Source of the DNA: CAVYUC01 sp963816685
GTDB lineage: Bacteria > Bacteroidota > Bacteroidia > Bacteroidales > Prolixibacteraceae
Length of the DNA stretch: 64,000 nucleotides
Reading direction: 5' to 3'
NCBI GenBank assembly: GCA_963816685.1
Contig: CAWFMB010000016.1
Location: 310,001-374,000 of the forward strand
Part shown: piece after piece, positions 1 to 8,790 of the stretch
How positions within the stretch are numbered: the stretch's first letter is position 1
How the letters are laid out: the number at the start of each line of letters is the position of its first letter
The notes under the pieces: generated by a model
Database searches by the model: none
What the model was told of the DNA's origin: nothing
What the model saw: only the letters and a program-made list of their open reading frames with translations
Program-made: the position numbers and the translations under genes

Positions 1-1
1 T

Positions 2-211
2 CCACGCAACAAGGAGAATATCAGCCTTGATGAATGGAAAAATTCATGGATGGCAAAAAACAATACACCTGCTCTGTTTATTTCAGCAACACAAAAAGAA
101 AATATCGAAGATTTTAAAAATCTGTTGTACGAAGAGGTGAAGAAAATACATTCCCAACGCTTTCCGTACAACGATTATCTTTATGATACTTCCTGGGAAG
201 AAGAAGGTTGA
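2..211 (+). CDS. hflX: HflX-like GTPase, C-terminal end (partial)
   Basis: Open from the window edge to a TGA at 209-211, giving about 69 residues. The readable part has a G5-like 'ALFISAT' segment followed by a helix and the tail 'IHSQRFPYNDYLY', which resembles the C-terminus of Bacteroidota HflX, a ribosome-associated GTPase that splits stalled ribosomes. The GTP-binding P-loop lies outside the window, so the call rests on the tail alone. Its last 31 bases overlap the 3' end of the convergent GNAT-nitrilase gene. Another Era/TrmE-like GTPase is possible but less likely. Confidence 0.6.
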   Translation, partial: PRNKENISLDEWKNSWMAKNNTPALFISATQKENIEDFKNLLYEEVKKIHSQRFPYNDYLYDTSWEEEG

Positions 212-1758
212 AAATCTCCTTTCTTCTCCGGGCTTTTATCAGTAAGGCAAATGGAATACAAGTCGGTTCGCCTGTCTTTCAGATTTCGCACCGAGCCAAA
301 GGTATGCAGTTCCTTTAACAGGTCAAGATCGACATCGGCTACAAGAATCATTTCAGTATTTGGTGTTGCTTCCGCTTTAATCCCGGTGGCTGGAAACGGA
401 AAGTCACAAGGTGTAAATACTACTGCCTGTGCAAATTGGATATCCATATTTTCAACTTTTGGCAGGTTACCTACAGAGCCGGCAATCGCTACATAACATT
501 CGTTTTCTATAGCACGGGCACGGGCGCAGTATCTTACGCGGGAGTAACCATTTTGCGTGTCAGTAAGAAAGGGCACAAACAGAATGTTCATTCCCTGCAG
601 GGCAAGAATCCGTGAAAGTTCAGGAAATTCAACATCATAACAAATTAAAACGCCAACAGGGCCACAATCAGTTTCAAATACTTTAATCACATCTCCTCCC
701 GAAAGTCCCCAGGTTTTTATTTCGTCTGGTGTTATATGAATCTTTTCATATTTTTCATAGGTCCCGTTTCTGCGGCACAAATATCCGGTATTGTACAATT
801 TGTCATCTTTAACTACCGGAAAACTTCCGGTTACAATATTAATATTGTAGGTAATGGCGAGATTGATAAAACGTTCCCTGATTTGATCTGTATATTCAGC
901 AAGTTTCCTTATAGCATCTGCATATCCCAGATGGTTATAATCAGCCATCAGAGGTGCATTAAAATATTCAGGAAATAATATAAAATCACTCTTGTAACTT
1001 GCAACTGCATCAACAAAATACTCAACCTGTGTAAAGAGTTCATCGATATCGGAATAAAGCCGCATCTGCCACTGAATTAATCCCAGTCGCACTACCGATT
1101 TGTAACTCACCGCCTTGTCTGTTATTTTCTGATAATAAATGTTATCCCACTGCAACAAAACAGCATATTCTTTTGATTCCCTGTCGCCGGGCATATATCC
1201 TTTCAGCACCTTCTTTACATGAAAATCATTGGAAAGCTGAAAATTTAATGTTGGATCATGAATTTCCTTATATTTTACCTTCTGAATATATTCTTTTGGC
1301 GAAAGTTCAGATGAATATTTATGATAATGTGGAATTCGTCCGCCAAAAACAATTGCCCGCAGGTTTAAGTTTTCGCATAATTCTTTTCGTGCATCGTAAA
1401 GACGGCGACCCAGTCGCAATCCCCGGTAATCAGGCCGGATAAAAACATCAATTCCATAAAGTGTATTTCCTCTGGGATTATGTGTGTTGAAAGTATATTT
1501 GCCTGTTATTTGTTCGTAAGTATGATCGTCACCAAAAAGTTCATATTTTACAATTATAGACAAAGCCGATCCCACCACCACATCATCAACCACAATTGCA
1601 AGTTGTCCTTCCGGAAATAATTGTATCAGCTTGCTGATATCTTTTTTTTCCCAGTGTTCTTCAGGCCAGTTGGCATAAGCTTCCTGCAACGACATACTCA
1701 GTTCTTCGTAATCATTTATTTTCAACTGTCTTAATTCTACTTTTCCTATGTTATCCAT
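181..1758 (-). CDS. GNAT acetyltransferase / carbon-nitrogen hydrolase fusion
   Basis: A 525-residue two-domain protein. Residues about 5-200 form a GNAT domain with the acetyl-CoA loop 'YRGLRLG' near residues 111-117. Residues about 222-525 form a nitrilase-superfamily domain with the full Glu-Lys-Cys triad visible: E264 in 'FPEYF', K339 in 'YEKIH' and C373 in 'LICYDVEFPE'. This architecture is widespread in bacteria as a soluble amidohydrolase-acetyltransferase of unknown substrate, probably an amide or N-acyl compound. There is no signal peptide. The 3' end overlaps the converging HflX-like gene by 31 bases. The ATG at 1758 gives the expected full-length N-terminus. Confidence 0.9.
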   Translation of the reverse strand: MDNIGKVELRQLKINDYEELSMSLQEAYANWPEEHWEKKDISKLIQLFPEGQLAIVVDDVVVGSALSIIVKYELFGDDHTYEQITGKYTFNTHNPRGNTLYGIDVFIRPDYRGLRLGRRLYDARKELCENLNLRAIVFGGRIPHYHKYSSELSPKEYIQKVKYKEIHDPTLNFQLSNDFHVKKVLKGYMPGDRESKEYAVLLQWDNIYYQKITDKAVSYKSVVRLGLIQWQMRLYSDIDELFTQVEYFVDAVASYKSDFILFPEYFNAPLMADYNHLGYADAIRKLAEYTDQIRERFINLAITYNINIVTGSFPVVKDDKLYNTGYLCRRNGTYEKYEKIHITPDEIKTWGLSGGDVIKVFETDCGPVGVLICYDVEFPELSRILALQGMNILFVPFLTDTQNGYSRVRYCARARAIENECYVAIAGSVGNLPKVENMDIQFAQAVVFTPCDFPFPATGIKAEATPNTEMILVADVDLDLLKELHTFGSVRNLKDRRTDLYSICLTDKSPEKKGDFQPSSSQEVS

Positions 1759-1802
1759 ATATAATTTGCACCATTTAAAATTTCACATTAATATATAAAA
1801 AA

Positions 1803-1820
1803 AGCCCGGTTTCCCGGGCT
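1803..1820 (-). terminator. Rho-independent terminator of asd
   Basis: Inverted repeat AGCCCGG / CCGGGCT with a 4-base loop. On the minus strand it is followed by a run of seven T (the A-run at 1796-1803 on the plus strand). It lies about 30 bases past the asd stop codon and separates asd from the GNAT-nitrilase gene, so the two are probably separate transcripts. Confidence 0.85.
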
Positions 1821-1851
1821 CTATTTCTATTAAAAACAATAAACTCTTTAA

Positions 1852-2862
1852 TTATTTAACCTCACCGTTTTCAATGAGCCATTCAGCAATCTGAACTGCA
1901 TTTAGTGCTGCGCCTTTTTTAATCTGATCGCCAACGCACCAAAATGTAAGGTTGTTTGGATCGGTAATATCTTTGCGGATACGGCCAACATATACATCAT
2001 CTTTACCTGCAACAAACAGCGGCATTGGGTATTGTTTTTCGGCCGGATTGTCGATAACAGTTATTCCTTTTGTTTTTGAGAATGCCAGTTTAACCTCTTC
2101 AACCGATATCGGTTTTTCAGTTTCCACCCAAATTGCTTCGGAATGTGCCCTGGCAACAGGAATACGAACACAAGTTGCGCTTACTTCAGCATCTGTATGC
2201 ATAATCTTTTTAGTCTCCCAGTTCATTTTCATTTCTTCCTTGGTGTAATCATTATCAAGGAAAACATCGATGTGCGGAATGATATTCATTGCAAGCTGGT
2301 ATGGAAATTTATTCACTTTTATTTCATTTCCGTTTGCCACATCCTGAATCTGCTCTTCCAATTCGGCGATTCCCTGTGCACCTGCACCACTCGCCGCCTG
2401 GTAAGTAGCCACACGGATTCGTTTAATATGCGATAATCCCTCTATTGGTTTTAAAGCAACAACCATCTGAATGGTGGAACAATTAGGATTTGCAATAATA
2501 TTTCTTGGCCGGTTCTTCGAATCCTCAGGATTTACTTCGGGCACTACCAGCGGTACATCATCATCATAACGGAATGCGCTTGAATTATCTATCATAATTG
2601 CACCGTACTTCGTAATTGTTTTGGCAAATTCCTTCGAAATTCCTGCACCTGCAGATGTTAAAGCAATATCGATATCTTTAAAATCGTCGTTATGTTTTAA
2701 TTCCTTTACTGTAAGTTTTTTCCCTTTGAATTGATATTCTGTTCCTGCACTTCTTGCCGAACCAAACAAAACAAGTTCATCAACCGGAAAATTTCTTTCT
2801 TCAAGTACCTGTAAAAACTCCTGTCCCACAGCTCCGCTTGCACCTACTACTGCAACTTTCAT
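1852..2862 (-). CDS. asd: Aspartate-semialdehyde dehydrogenase
   Basis: 336 residues, normal for the family. It makes L-aspartate 4-semialdehyde from aspartyl phosphate using NADPH, the branch point to lysine/diaminopimelate, threonine and methionine. The Rossmann motif 'GASGAVG' is at residues 7-13, the catalytic Cys is C128 in 'NPNCST', and the acid/base His is H240 in 'RAHSE'. The protein is cytoplasmic. The start ATG at 2862 is directly before the glycine-rich loop, leaving no room for an alternative. It is divergent from the lamin-tail gene, with an 81-base shared upstream region, and is followed by its own terminator. Confidence 0.96.
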   Translation of the reverse strand: MKVAVVGASGAVGQEFLQVLEERNFPVDELVLFGSARSAGTEYQFKGKKLTVKELKHNDDFKDIDIALTSAGAGISKEFAKTITKYGAIMIDNSSAFRYDDDVPLVVPEVNPEDSKNRPRNIIANPNCSTIQMVVALKPIEGLSHIKRIRVATYQAASGAGAQGIAELEEQIQDVANGNEIKVNKFPYQLAMNIIPHIDVFLDNDYTKEEMKMNWETKKIMHTDAEVSATCVRIPVARAHSEAIWVETEKPISVEEVKLAFSKTKGITVIDNPAEKQYPMPLFVAGKDDVYVGRIRKDITDPNNLTFWCVGDQIKKGAALNAVQIAEWLIENGEVK

Positions 2863-2943
2863 TCTTCTTCTTTTAAAATTATTTCTGTCTGTTCAATAAA
2901 ATATTTCGGTAAAATTAGTATTTTGCTTCTAATTGTAAATGTG

Positions 2944-4377
2944 ATGGTTCCTAATATTTTAAAAATCTTAACAATCATTTTGTTCGGTCTTGTAAACCAA
3001 ATCAGTGGGCAGGAAATCTGGCACGAAAGTTTTGACATGCCCGGAAAAGGAATCTGGGGTAACGGAGAAGGTGTTGTTGTTTCTGATTTTGAAGGCATTG
3101 AAAACTGGACAGTAGAGTATTCTGCTGTTGAAGTAATCAATGAAGATGATTATGCGAAAACAGTTTCCACTTCCGGCGGCCGGTTCGAAGTGCGTGATGT
3201 GGAAGGAGATATAACCTGGCGTTCACAATTGATTGACATTTCAGGTTATCAGCAAATAAAAATAGAATTGAATGCAGGAGAAACAGGTAGTGCAGATAAT
3301 CAGGAGACCAAATATCTGAAAGCATTTTATAAACTCGACGGGGCGGATGAAACGTTTTTTGAAATTAATGGAGAGAATGCAGGAAACTGGGGAACAGTTG
3401 CCGCAGAGCAAAACAATCTTAAAGGAAATACGCTGCAGGTTATTGTGATAATGGCCAATAATTATTCGGCAGATAAAGTCATTCTTGATGAAGTATCAGT
3501 TTCAGCAGTGGTCAATTACGAAGAGGCAAAAACCGGCGATATTCTTTTAAATGAAATTCTGTTTAACCCGTTTCCAGCTGGCAGCGATTTTGTTGAAGTG
3601 TACAACAATTCAGACAAAATCATTTCGATAAAAAATGTGTTCCTCGCTTCACGGGATAATGATTTTGAGCTTACCCAGGTTTACCGGCTTTCTGAAAATG
3701 ACTTTCCACTGCAGCCTGGAGCCTACCTTGCATTGACAAAAGATACCAATGGTATATATCCATTCTATTTTGTTGAGTGTGACAAATGTTTCCGGCAAAT
3801 GGAGAAGTTTCCATCATTTAATAATGATGAAGACGTGGTTGTTTTATTGAATGAAAATATGGAAGTTCTCGATGAATTCCATTACAACGAAAAAATGCAC
3901 AGTCCGTTTTTTTATGATGAGGAGGGTGTATCGCTGGAACGGATTTCATGGGATGATGATACCGATTCAGCCGGAAACTGGTTTTCTGCCTCAACAGAAT
4001 CCGGATATGCCACACCGGGATATAAAAATTCGCAGGCTGGCAATGCATTGGTTTCAGCACCACACGTCACTTTTGAACCTGAAGCTTTCTCGCCCAACCT
4101 CGATGGATATAACGATGAATACCTGATTCATTATAAGTTCGGAAAACCGGGATTTATTGCCAATGCATGGATTTTTGACACTTCCGGACATTTAATTGTA
4201 CAACTGGCAAAAAACAATATCCTTGGGACATCGGGTACATTTACCTGGAATGGTGAAGATGAAACTGGCCAGCGCCAGCCGTTGGGAGTTTATGTGGTTG
4301 CAGTGGAAATTTTTAATACTGAAGGAGAGACTTTCCGGTACAAAGACGGGGTTGTTTTAACGGATATTTTAGAGTAA
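2944..4377 (+). CDS. Secreted lamin-tail-domain protein
   Basis: About 477 residues from the ATG at 2944. An in-frame TTG at 2923 extends it, but the ATG (or the GTG just before it) gives a proper signal peptide, 'ILKILTIILFGLVNQISGQ'. The middle (about residues 195-350) has the lamin-tail pattern 'ILLNEILFNPFPAGSDFVEVYN...', and 'VSLERISWDDDTDSAGNW...ATPGY' ends that domain. The C-terminal about 90 residues ('FSPNLDGYNDE... VYVVAVEIF') are an FlgD/CHU_C-type Ig fold seen in Bacteroidota surface proteins. Probably an exported or cell-surface adhesin-like protein; the ligand is unknown. It reads divergently from asd. Confidence 0.8.
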   Translation: MVPNILKILTIILFGLVNQISGQEIWHESFDMPGKGIWGNGEGVVVSDFEGIENWTVEYSAVEVINEDDYAKTVSTSGGRFEVRDVEGDITWRSQLIDISGYQQIKIELNAGETGSADNQETKYLKAFYKLDGADETFFEINGENAGNWGTVAAEQNNLKGNTLQVIVIMANNYSADKVILDEVSVSAVVNYEEAKTGDILLNEILFNPFPAGSDFVEVYNNSDKIISIKNVFLASRDNDFELTQVYRLSENDFPLQPGAYLALTKDTNGIYPFYFVECDKCFRQMEKFPSFNNDEDVVVLLNENMEVLDEFHYNEKMHSPFFYDEEGVSLERISWDDDTDSAGNWFSASTESGYATPGYKNSQAGNALVSAPHVTFEPEAFSPNLDGYNDEYLIHYKFGKPGFIANAWIFDTSGHLIVQLAKNNILGTSGTFTWNGEDETGQRQPLGVYVVAVEIFNTEGETFRYKDGVVLTDILE

Positions 4378-4565
4378 TGCTCCTCATTTCCTCCCCTGGC
4401 GAAAGTAAAAATTCCTTTTCTCTGTTGGGTTGCATTTTTATACATACCATGAAACAAAAGCATATTTCCGGGAATTTCCTGAATTTGCTTTGTAACTTTT
4501 TATAATATTGTATTTCCAAAAAACAAAGTCTCAATGCTAAAATCTAAAAATCCTTATACCAAGAT

Positions 4566-6038
4566 ATGAAACGAAGCTTTTTCTATTTTGCGTGGCGCGA
4601 GCTCACCCGGTCGGCAAACATCAACAAAAACCGTGCTGCCAAAGGGGTTCTTATTTTTCTGGCAGTCTATTTTACGCTTGTTGCAGTAGCAATGGGTTTC
4701 AATCTGAACCATTACCTGAGTGAAAACTTTCCGGAACAGTCGCAAATTTCAGCTTTCAACTCTCTTATTTTTATTTATGTGGGTTTCGAACTTGTGCTGC
4801 GAATTATGGTACAAAATCTGCCAACTTTTGGGTTTCAGCCGTTTTTAATACTTCCTGTAAGAAGAAAACGGATAGCACGTTACATGTTGAACAAATCGTT
4901 GCTGCATTTCTTTAATTTGCTGCCATTGTTTTTGCTTCTGCCTTTTACTTTTATTTCGGCAGTGCACGAGCTGGAAACCCTGGTTTTAATAGTTTGGCTG
5001 ATATCCCTTTTTCTAATGATTTTTGTGAATCATTTTCTGGCTTTGTATATTAAATGGCGCACCAATGAATCGAACTGGTGGTTTTATGGTTTTCTGGCTT
5101 TGGCAGCCGGCTTTTTTGCAGTTGATTATTTTGGAATATTCGATATCACAGGCAACTTTGGAAAACTGTTTGATTTAATTGTACAATTTCCGGTTGCAGT
5201 TTTAATATTTCCGGTTTTAATTGCTGCGCTCTATTTTTTAAATCATCATTACCTTTTAAACAGGTTTTATCTCGATGAACTTTCACAACGAAAAAAAGAA
5301 GGAATCAAACATGACTTTTCATGGCTTAGCCAGGTTGGCGAATATGGAAAAATGCTTTCGCTCGAAGTAAAAATGATTGCCCGGAACAAACGTCCGCGGA
5401 CCAGTGCGATGATGTCGGTACTTTTTATTTTATACGGCTTAATTATATACCAGGATTACAGCCCTGATAAACCGGAATTTATTTTCGTCTTTGGCGGCAT
5501 GTTCATGACCGGTATTTTTGGAATGACGTATGGCCAGTTTTTTCCCGCCTGGCACAGCCGCTACTATCCGCTACTCATGGCGCAAAACGTTAAAATGAAA
5601 CAGGTGCTGCAGTCTGCTTTTTTCCTGATGGCTGCAACAAACATTATTTTTTACCTCCTATCGCTGGGTTATATGTTTGTTGCACCAAAAGTTTTGTACA
5701 TCCATTTTGTAGTGATGTTGTACAATATTGGAGTCAATTCATTTGTAATTTTTGCACTTGGCTTAACCAGCCGCAAATCTATCGATCTCGACCAGCGAGC
5801 CATGTTTAATTATCAGGGAATGGGGGCAACACAGTGGCTCATTACTTTTCCAATTTTATTTGGCCCCATGGCAGTTTACGGAATCCTTGCATTTCTTTTT
5901 GGCAATATAACTGCGTACATAGTGCTAGGCTCATTGGGATTAACCGGAATAATCCTGCACCCGAGATTACTTGATTATTTCTCGAAACAATACCTGAGTC
6001 GAAAGCATAAAATGATTGCAGCGTACAAGAAAAGTTAG
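4566..6038 (+). CDS. DUF5687 membrane protein, ABC-type permease
   Basis: 490 residues with about ten hydrophobic segments and a positively charged N-terminus ('KRSFFYFAWRELTRSANINKN'). It matches the DUF5687 family of Bacteroidota, which is paired with an ABC ATPase. Here the ATPase gene follows after 47 bases on the same strand, so the two probably form an exporter. 'PVRRKRIARYML' in a cytoplasmic loop is typical of these permeases. The substrate cannot be read from sequence. Confidence 0.85.
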   Translation: MKRSFFYFAWRELTRSANINKNRAAKGVLIFLAVYFTLVAVAMGFNLNHYLSENFPEQSQISAFNSLIFIYVGFELVLRIMVQNLPTFGFQPFLILPVRRKRIARYMLNKSLLHFFNLLPLFLLLPFTFISAVHELETLVLIVWLISLFLMIFVNHFLALYIKWRTNESNWWFYGFLALAAGFFAVDYFGIFDITGNFGKLFDLIVQFPVAVLIFPVLIAALYFLNHHYLLNRFYLDELSQRKKEGIKHDFSWLSQVGEYGKMLSLEVKMIARNKRPRTSAMMSVLFILYGLIIYQDYSPDKPEFIFVFGGMFMTGIFGMTYGQFFPAWHSRYYPLLMAQNVKMKQVLQSAFFLMAATNIIFYLLSLGYMFVAPKVLYIHFVVMLYNIGVNSFVIFALGLTSRKSIDLDQRAMFNYQGMGATQWLITFPILFGPMAVYGILAFLFGNITAYIVLGSLGLTGIILHPRLLDYFSKQYLSRKHKMIAAYKKS

Positions 6039-6085
6039 AAAGCAGGTACAACAGGAATAAAAAAAATAAATATAAAGATTACATC

Positions 6086-6814
6086 ATGATAAAAACAATC
6101 GATTTAATAAAAACTTACAACGGAACAGTAGTACTTGATTTACCTGAATTCCGCATTAAAAAAGGAGAAGTATTCGGACTGGTCGGGAATAACGGGGCCG
6201 GTAAAACAACATTTTTTTCACTGGTGCTCGATTTGATTCGCGCTTCAAAAGGCAAAGTTTTAATTAATGATATCGAAGTGGCAAAATCAGAAGACTGGAA
6301 AGAACTGACCGGCGCCTACATCGATGAAAGTTTTACCATTGGCTACCTCACCCCCGAAGAATATTTCGGGTTTATCGGAGAACTGCGTCAAATGAATGCA
6401 AATGATGTATCAGGTTTTCTCTCCGGATTCATGGATTTTTTCAATGATGAAGTTTTGGGGAAAAAGAAATTTATCCGCGACCTTTCGAAAGGAAACCAGA
6501 AAAAAGTGGGTGTTGTAGGCGCTTTAATGGGAAATCCTGAAGTGGTTATTCTCGACGAACCTTTTGCCAATCTCGATCCATCGTCGCAGTTTAAACTTCG
6601 GCAAATCATAAAGGATTTGGCTTCCGGACATGATAAAACATTCCTGATTTCGAGCCACGACCTGGATAATATTACTGATGTTTGCGACCGTATTGCAGTG
6701 CTCGAGAAAGGTAAAATTGTAAAAGATGTGCAAAAAACCAGGACAACACTGACCGAACTGGAAGAGTTTTTTACCGGTGTTAAAGCAGAACCAACCTTTC
6801 ACGATGATTTATAG
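6086..6814 (+). CDS. ABC transporter ATP-binding protein
   Basis: 242 residues, a complete single ABC domain. Walker A 'GNNGAGKTT' starts at G34, the signature is 'LSKGNQKK', and Walker B with the catalytic Glu is 'VVILDEPFANLDP', followed by the switch His in 'SSHDLD'. It lies directly downstream of the DUF5687 permease and should power it. The short C-terminal extension after the ABC fold has no recognised domain. Confidence 0.93.
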   Translation: MIKTIDLIKTYNGTVVLDLPEFRIKKGEVFGLVGNNGAGKTTFFSLVLDLIRASKGKVLINDIEVAKSEDWKELTGAYIDESFTIGYLTPEEYFGFIGELRQMNANDVSGFLSGFMDFFNDEVLGKKKFIRDLSKGNQKKVGVVGALMGNPEVVILDEPFANLDPSSQFKLRQIIKDLASGHDKTFLISSHDLDNITDVCDRIAVLEKGKIVKDVQKTRTTLTELEEFFTGVKAEPTFHDDL

Positions 6815-6894
6815 TCGTATTGGACCGGTTGAATGTCTTTTACTGAAATTATTTTCCCTATTTTTATTCAGTTTTTCAAAATAAACCTTTTTAA

Positions 6895-7365
6895 ATGGAA
6901 AATAAAGAACAGCAAACCAGCGAAGTATATTCAAGGATGGCTGCCATTTGCAGCCGCTCCGAACAATGTTCTCCCGATATCCGGAAAAAAATAACTGCTC
7001 TTGGCCTGGAGGATACAGCGGCAGGTGAAATAATAGAAAAACTGAGAAATGAAAAATTTATTGATGATGAACGTTATGCAAAAGCTTACGCCAGCGATAA
7101 ATTCAGAATGAATAAATGGGGAAAGATAAAAATCAGGCATTTTCTGAAATCAAAGGGATTACCGGATGAAATCGTTGAAACCGGTCTGGAGCAAATCGAC
7201 CCTGAAAAATATAAAACTGTTTTGCTTAAAGTGCTGAAAGACAAAGCCAAAACTGTTAAGAAAAAGAACAGATATGAAAAAATGGGACAGGTCATCCGGT
7301 TTGCCCAAAGCCGGGGTTTTGAACCCGAAATTATTCACCGCCATTTAAACGAAGTGCTGGAATAA
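6895..7365 (+). CDS. recX: Regulatory protein RecX
   Basis: 156 residues built from three-helix repeats, with the RecX signature 'DDERYAKAYASDKFRMNKWGK'. RecX binds RecA filaments and limits their activity. recA is not in the window, so the gene stands apart from its partner, which is usual in Bacteroidota. It starts 80 bases after the ABC ATPase gene, on the same strand. Confidence 0.9.
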   Translation: MENKEQQTSEVYSRMAAICSRSEQCSPDIRKKITALGLEDTAAGEIIEKLRNEKFIDDERYAKAYASDKFRMNKWGKIKIRHFLKSKGLPDEIVETGLEQIDPEKYKTVLLKVLKDKAKTVKKKNRYEKMGQVIRFAQSRGFEPEIIHRHLNEVLE

Positions 7366-7566
7366 TATTTTTCTGCATGATATCATCTAAAACAAAGGAC
7401 AGCATCATCATATTCAATAGATTTATCTTTAAATAGAGGGTTCGCTGCTTCATATTTCCAAAAGCTTAATGCTCTTTCTCCGGATTTGAGTTAAAGGAAA
7501 TCTGGTTACACCTGCAGGCAGTAAATTCAACTTTAAAAATTTTCCTGTTTCCCTGTAAAATGTTAC

Positions 7567-7574
7567 TAACTTTG
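7567..7574 (+). promoter_or_regulatory. Probable -7 promoter element of prfB
   Basis: TAACTTTG followed by C fits the Bacteroidota -7 consensus TAnnTTTG and lies 25 bases before the prfB ATG. No good TTTG -33 box is seen at the usual spacing. Confidence 0.55.
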
Positions 7575-7598
7575 CCTTCAATTAAAAATAGTTTTAAA

Positions 7599-8688
7599 AT
7601 GATTTTAAAGGAACAGGTAAACGACCTTGTTGAGCGCCGGGATGCGCTGAGGAGGCATCTTTGACTACGATGCAAAATTGATTCAACTGCAGGAAGAAGA
7701 ACTCAAAACACAAGACCCTGATTTTTGGAGCAACCCTAAAGAAGCTGAAGCACAAATGAAGAAAATTCAATCGGTAAAAACATGGACCGACGGATTTCAG
7801 GAAGTGAACCGGCAACTGGAGGATTTCCTTGTACTTTATGAATTCTTTGAGGCGGAAGAGGCTACCGAAAAAGAAGTGGACGATGCTTACGCTGAAGCCA
7901 TCAGAAAAGTGGAAGACCTTGAATCAAAAAACATGCTGCGTAATGAAGAAGATCATTTAGGTGCGGTACTAAAAATAAATGCAGGAGCAGGCGGAACCGA
8001 AAGCAATGACTGGGCCGATATGCTCTTCAGAATGTACACCCGCTGGTGCGAAAAAAACAATTATAAAGTTAAAATTGCCGACATGCAGCCTGGTGACGAA
8101 GCAGGGATTAAAAGCTGCACCATTGAAATTGAGGGAGAATTTGCATACGGATATCTGAAAAGCGAAAATGGAGTGCACCGGCTTGTGAGACTTTCACCGT
8201 TTAATGCCCAAAACAAAAGGATGACTTCGTTTACGTCGGTTTATGTTGCGCCCTTAATTGACGATACGATTGAAATTGAAGTAAATCCTTCAGATATTCG
8301 ATGGGATACTTTCCGTAGCGGTGGCGCCGGAGGACAAAATGTAAACAAGGTGGAAACCGGTGTCAGGCTGCATCATGAACCTACGGGAATTGTTATTGAA
8401 AATACCGAAAGCCGTTCGCAGCTTGGTAATAAGGAGAATGCACTTCGCCTGCTGAAATCACAGCTTTACGAACTGGAACTGCGAAAACGGCGGGAAAAAA
8501 CAATGGAAATCGAATCTCAAAAAAAGAAAATTGAATGGGGATCGCAAATTCGTTCCTATGTACTTCAACCCTATAAAATGGCAAAAGATGTGCGCACCGG
8601 CTACGAAACAGGAAATGTAAATGCAGTACTCGACGGTGAACTGGATGGTTTTATTAAGGCTTACCTTATGCAATTTGGCGGCGAATAA
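7599..8688 (+). CDS. prfB: Peptide chain release factor 2 (programmed frameshift)
   Basis: Two reading frames joined at an in-frame TGA. Codons 1-21 run from the ATG at 7599 to CTT at 7659-7661, TGA follows at 7662-7664, and the +1 frame continues from GAC at 7663 to the stop at 8688, giving about 362 residues, the normal RF2 length. The stop-codon recognition tripeptide is 'SPF' in 'RLSPFNAQNK', and the hydrolysis motif is 'GGQ' in 'SGGAGGQNVNK'. RF2 ends translation at UGA and UAA. The frameshift is autoregulatory: low RF2 lets ribosomes pause at UGA and slip. Confidence 0.96.
7650..7665 (+). promoter_or_regulatory. prfB +1 frameshift signal
   Basis: AGGAGG at 7650-7655, then a 3-base spacer, then CTT TGA C at 7659-7665. 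This is the same layout as the classic E. coli RF2 site: an internal Shine-Dalgarno three bases before CTT and a UGA followed by C. It is notable because Bacteroidota seldom use Shine-Dalgarno pairing for initiation. Confidence 0.93.
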
Positions 8689-8790
8689 ATTCCCGGAACT
8701 TTCATAAGTGTTGGTTGTTTTAATTTTTACTTCTGTGGAAATTAGGACATCAAAAAATATTCTTTTATATTTTGGGTTAATGATTCGGCT

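Noticed and set aside
7662..7664. In-frame TGA as a sign of a broken prfB
   Set aside because: The CTT-TGA-C context with AGGAGG three bases upstream is the known programmed frameshift site, and the joined protein has full RF2 length.
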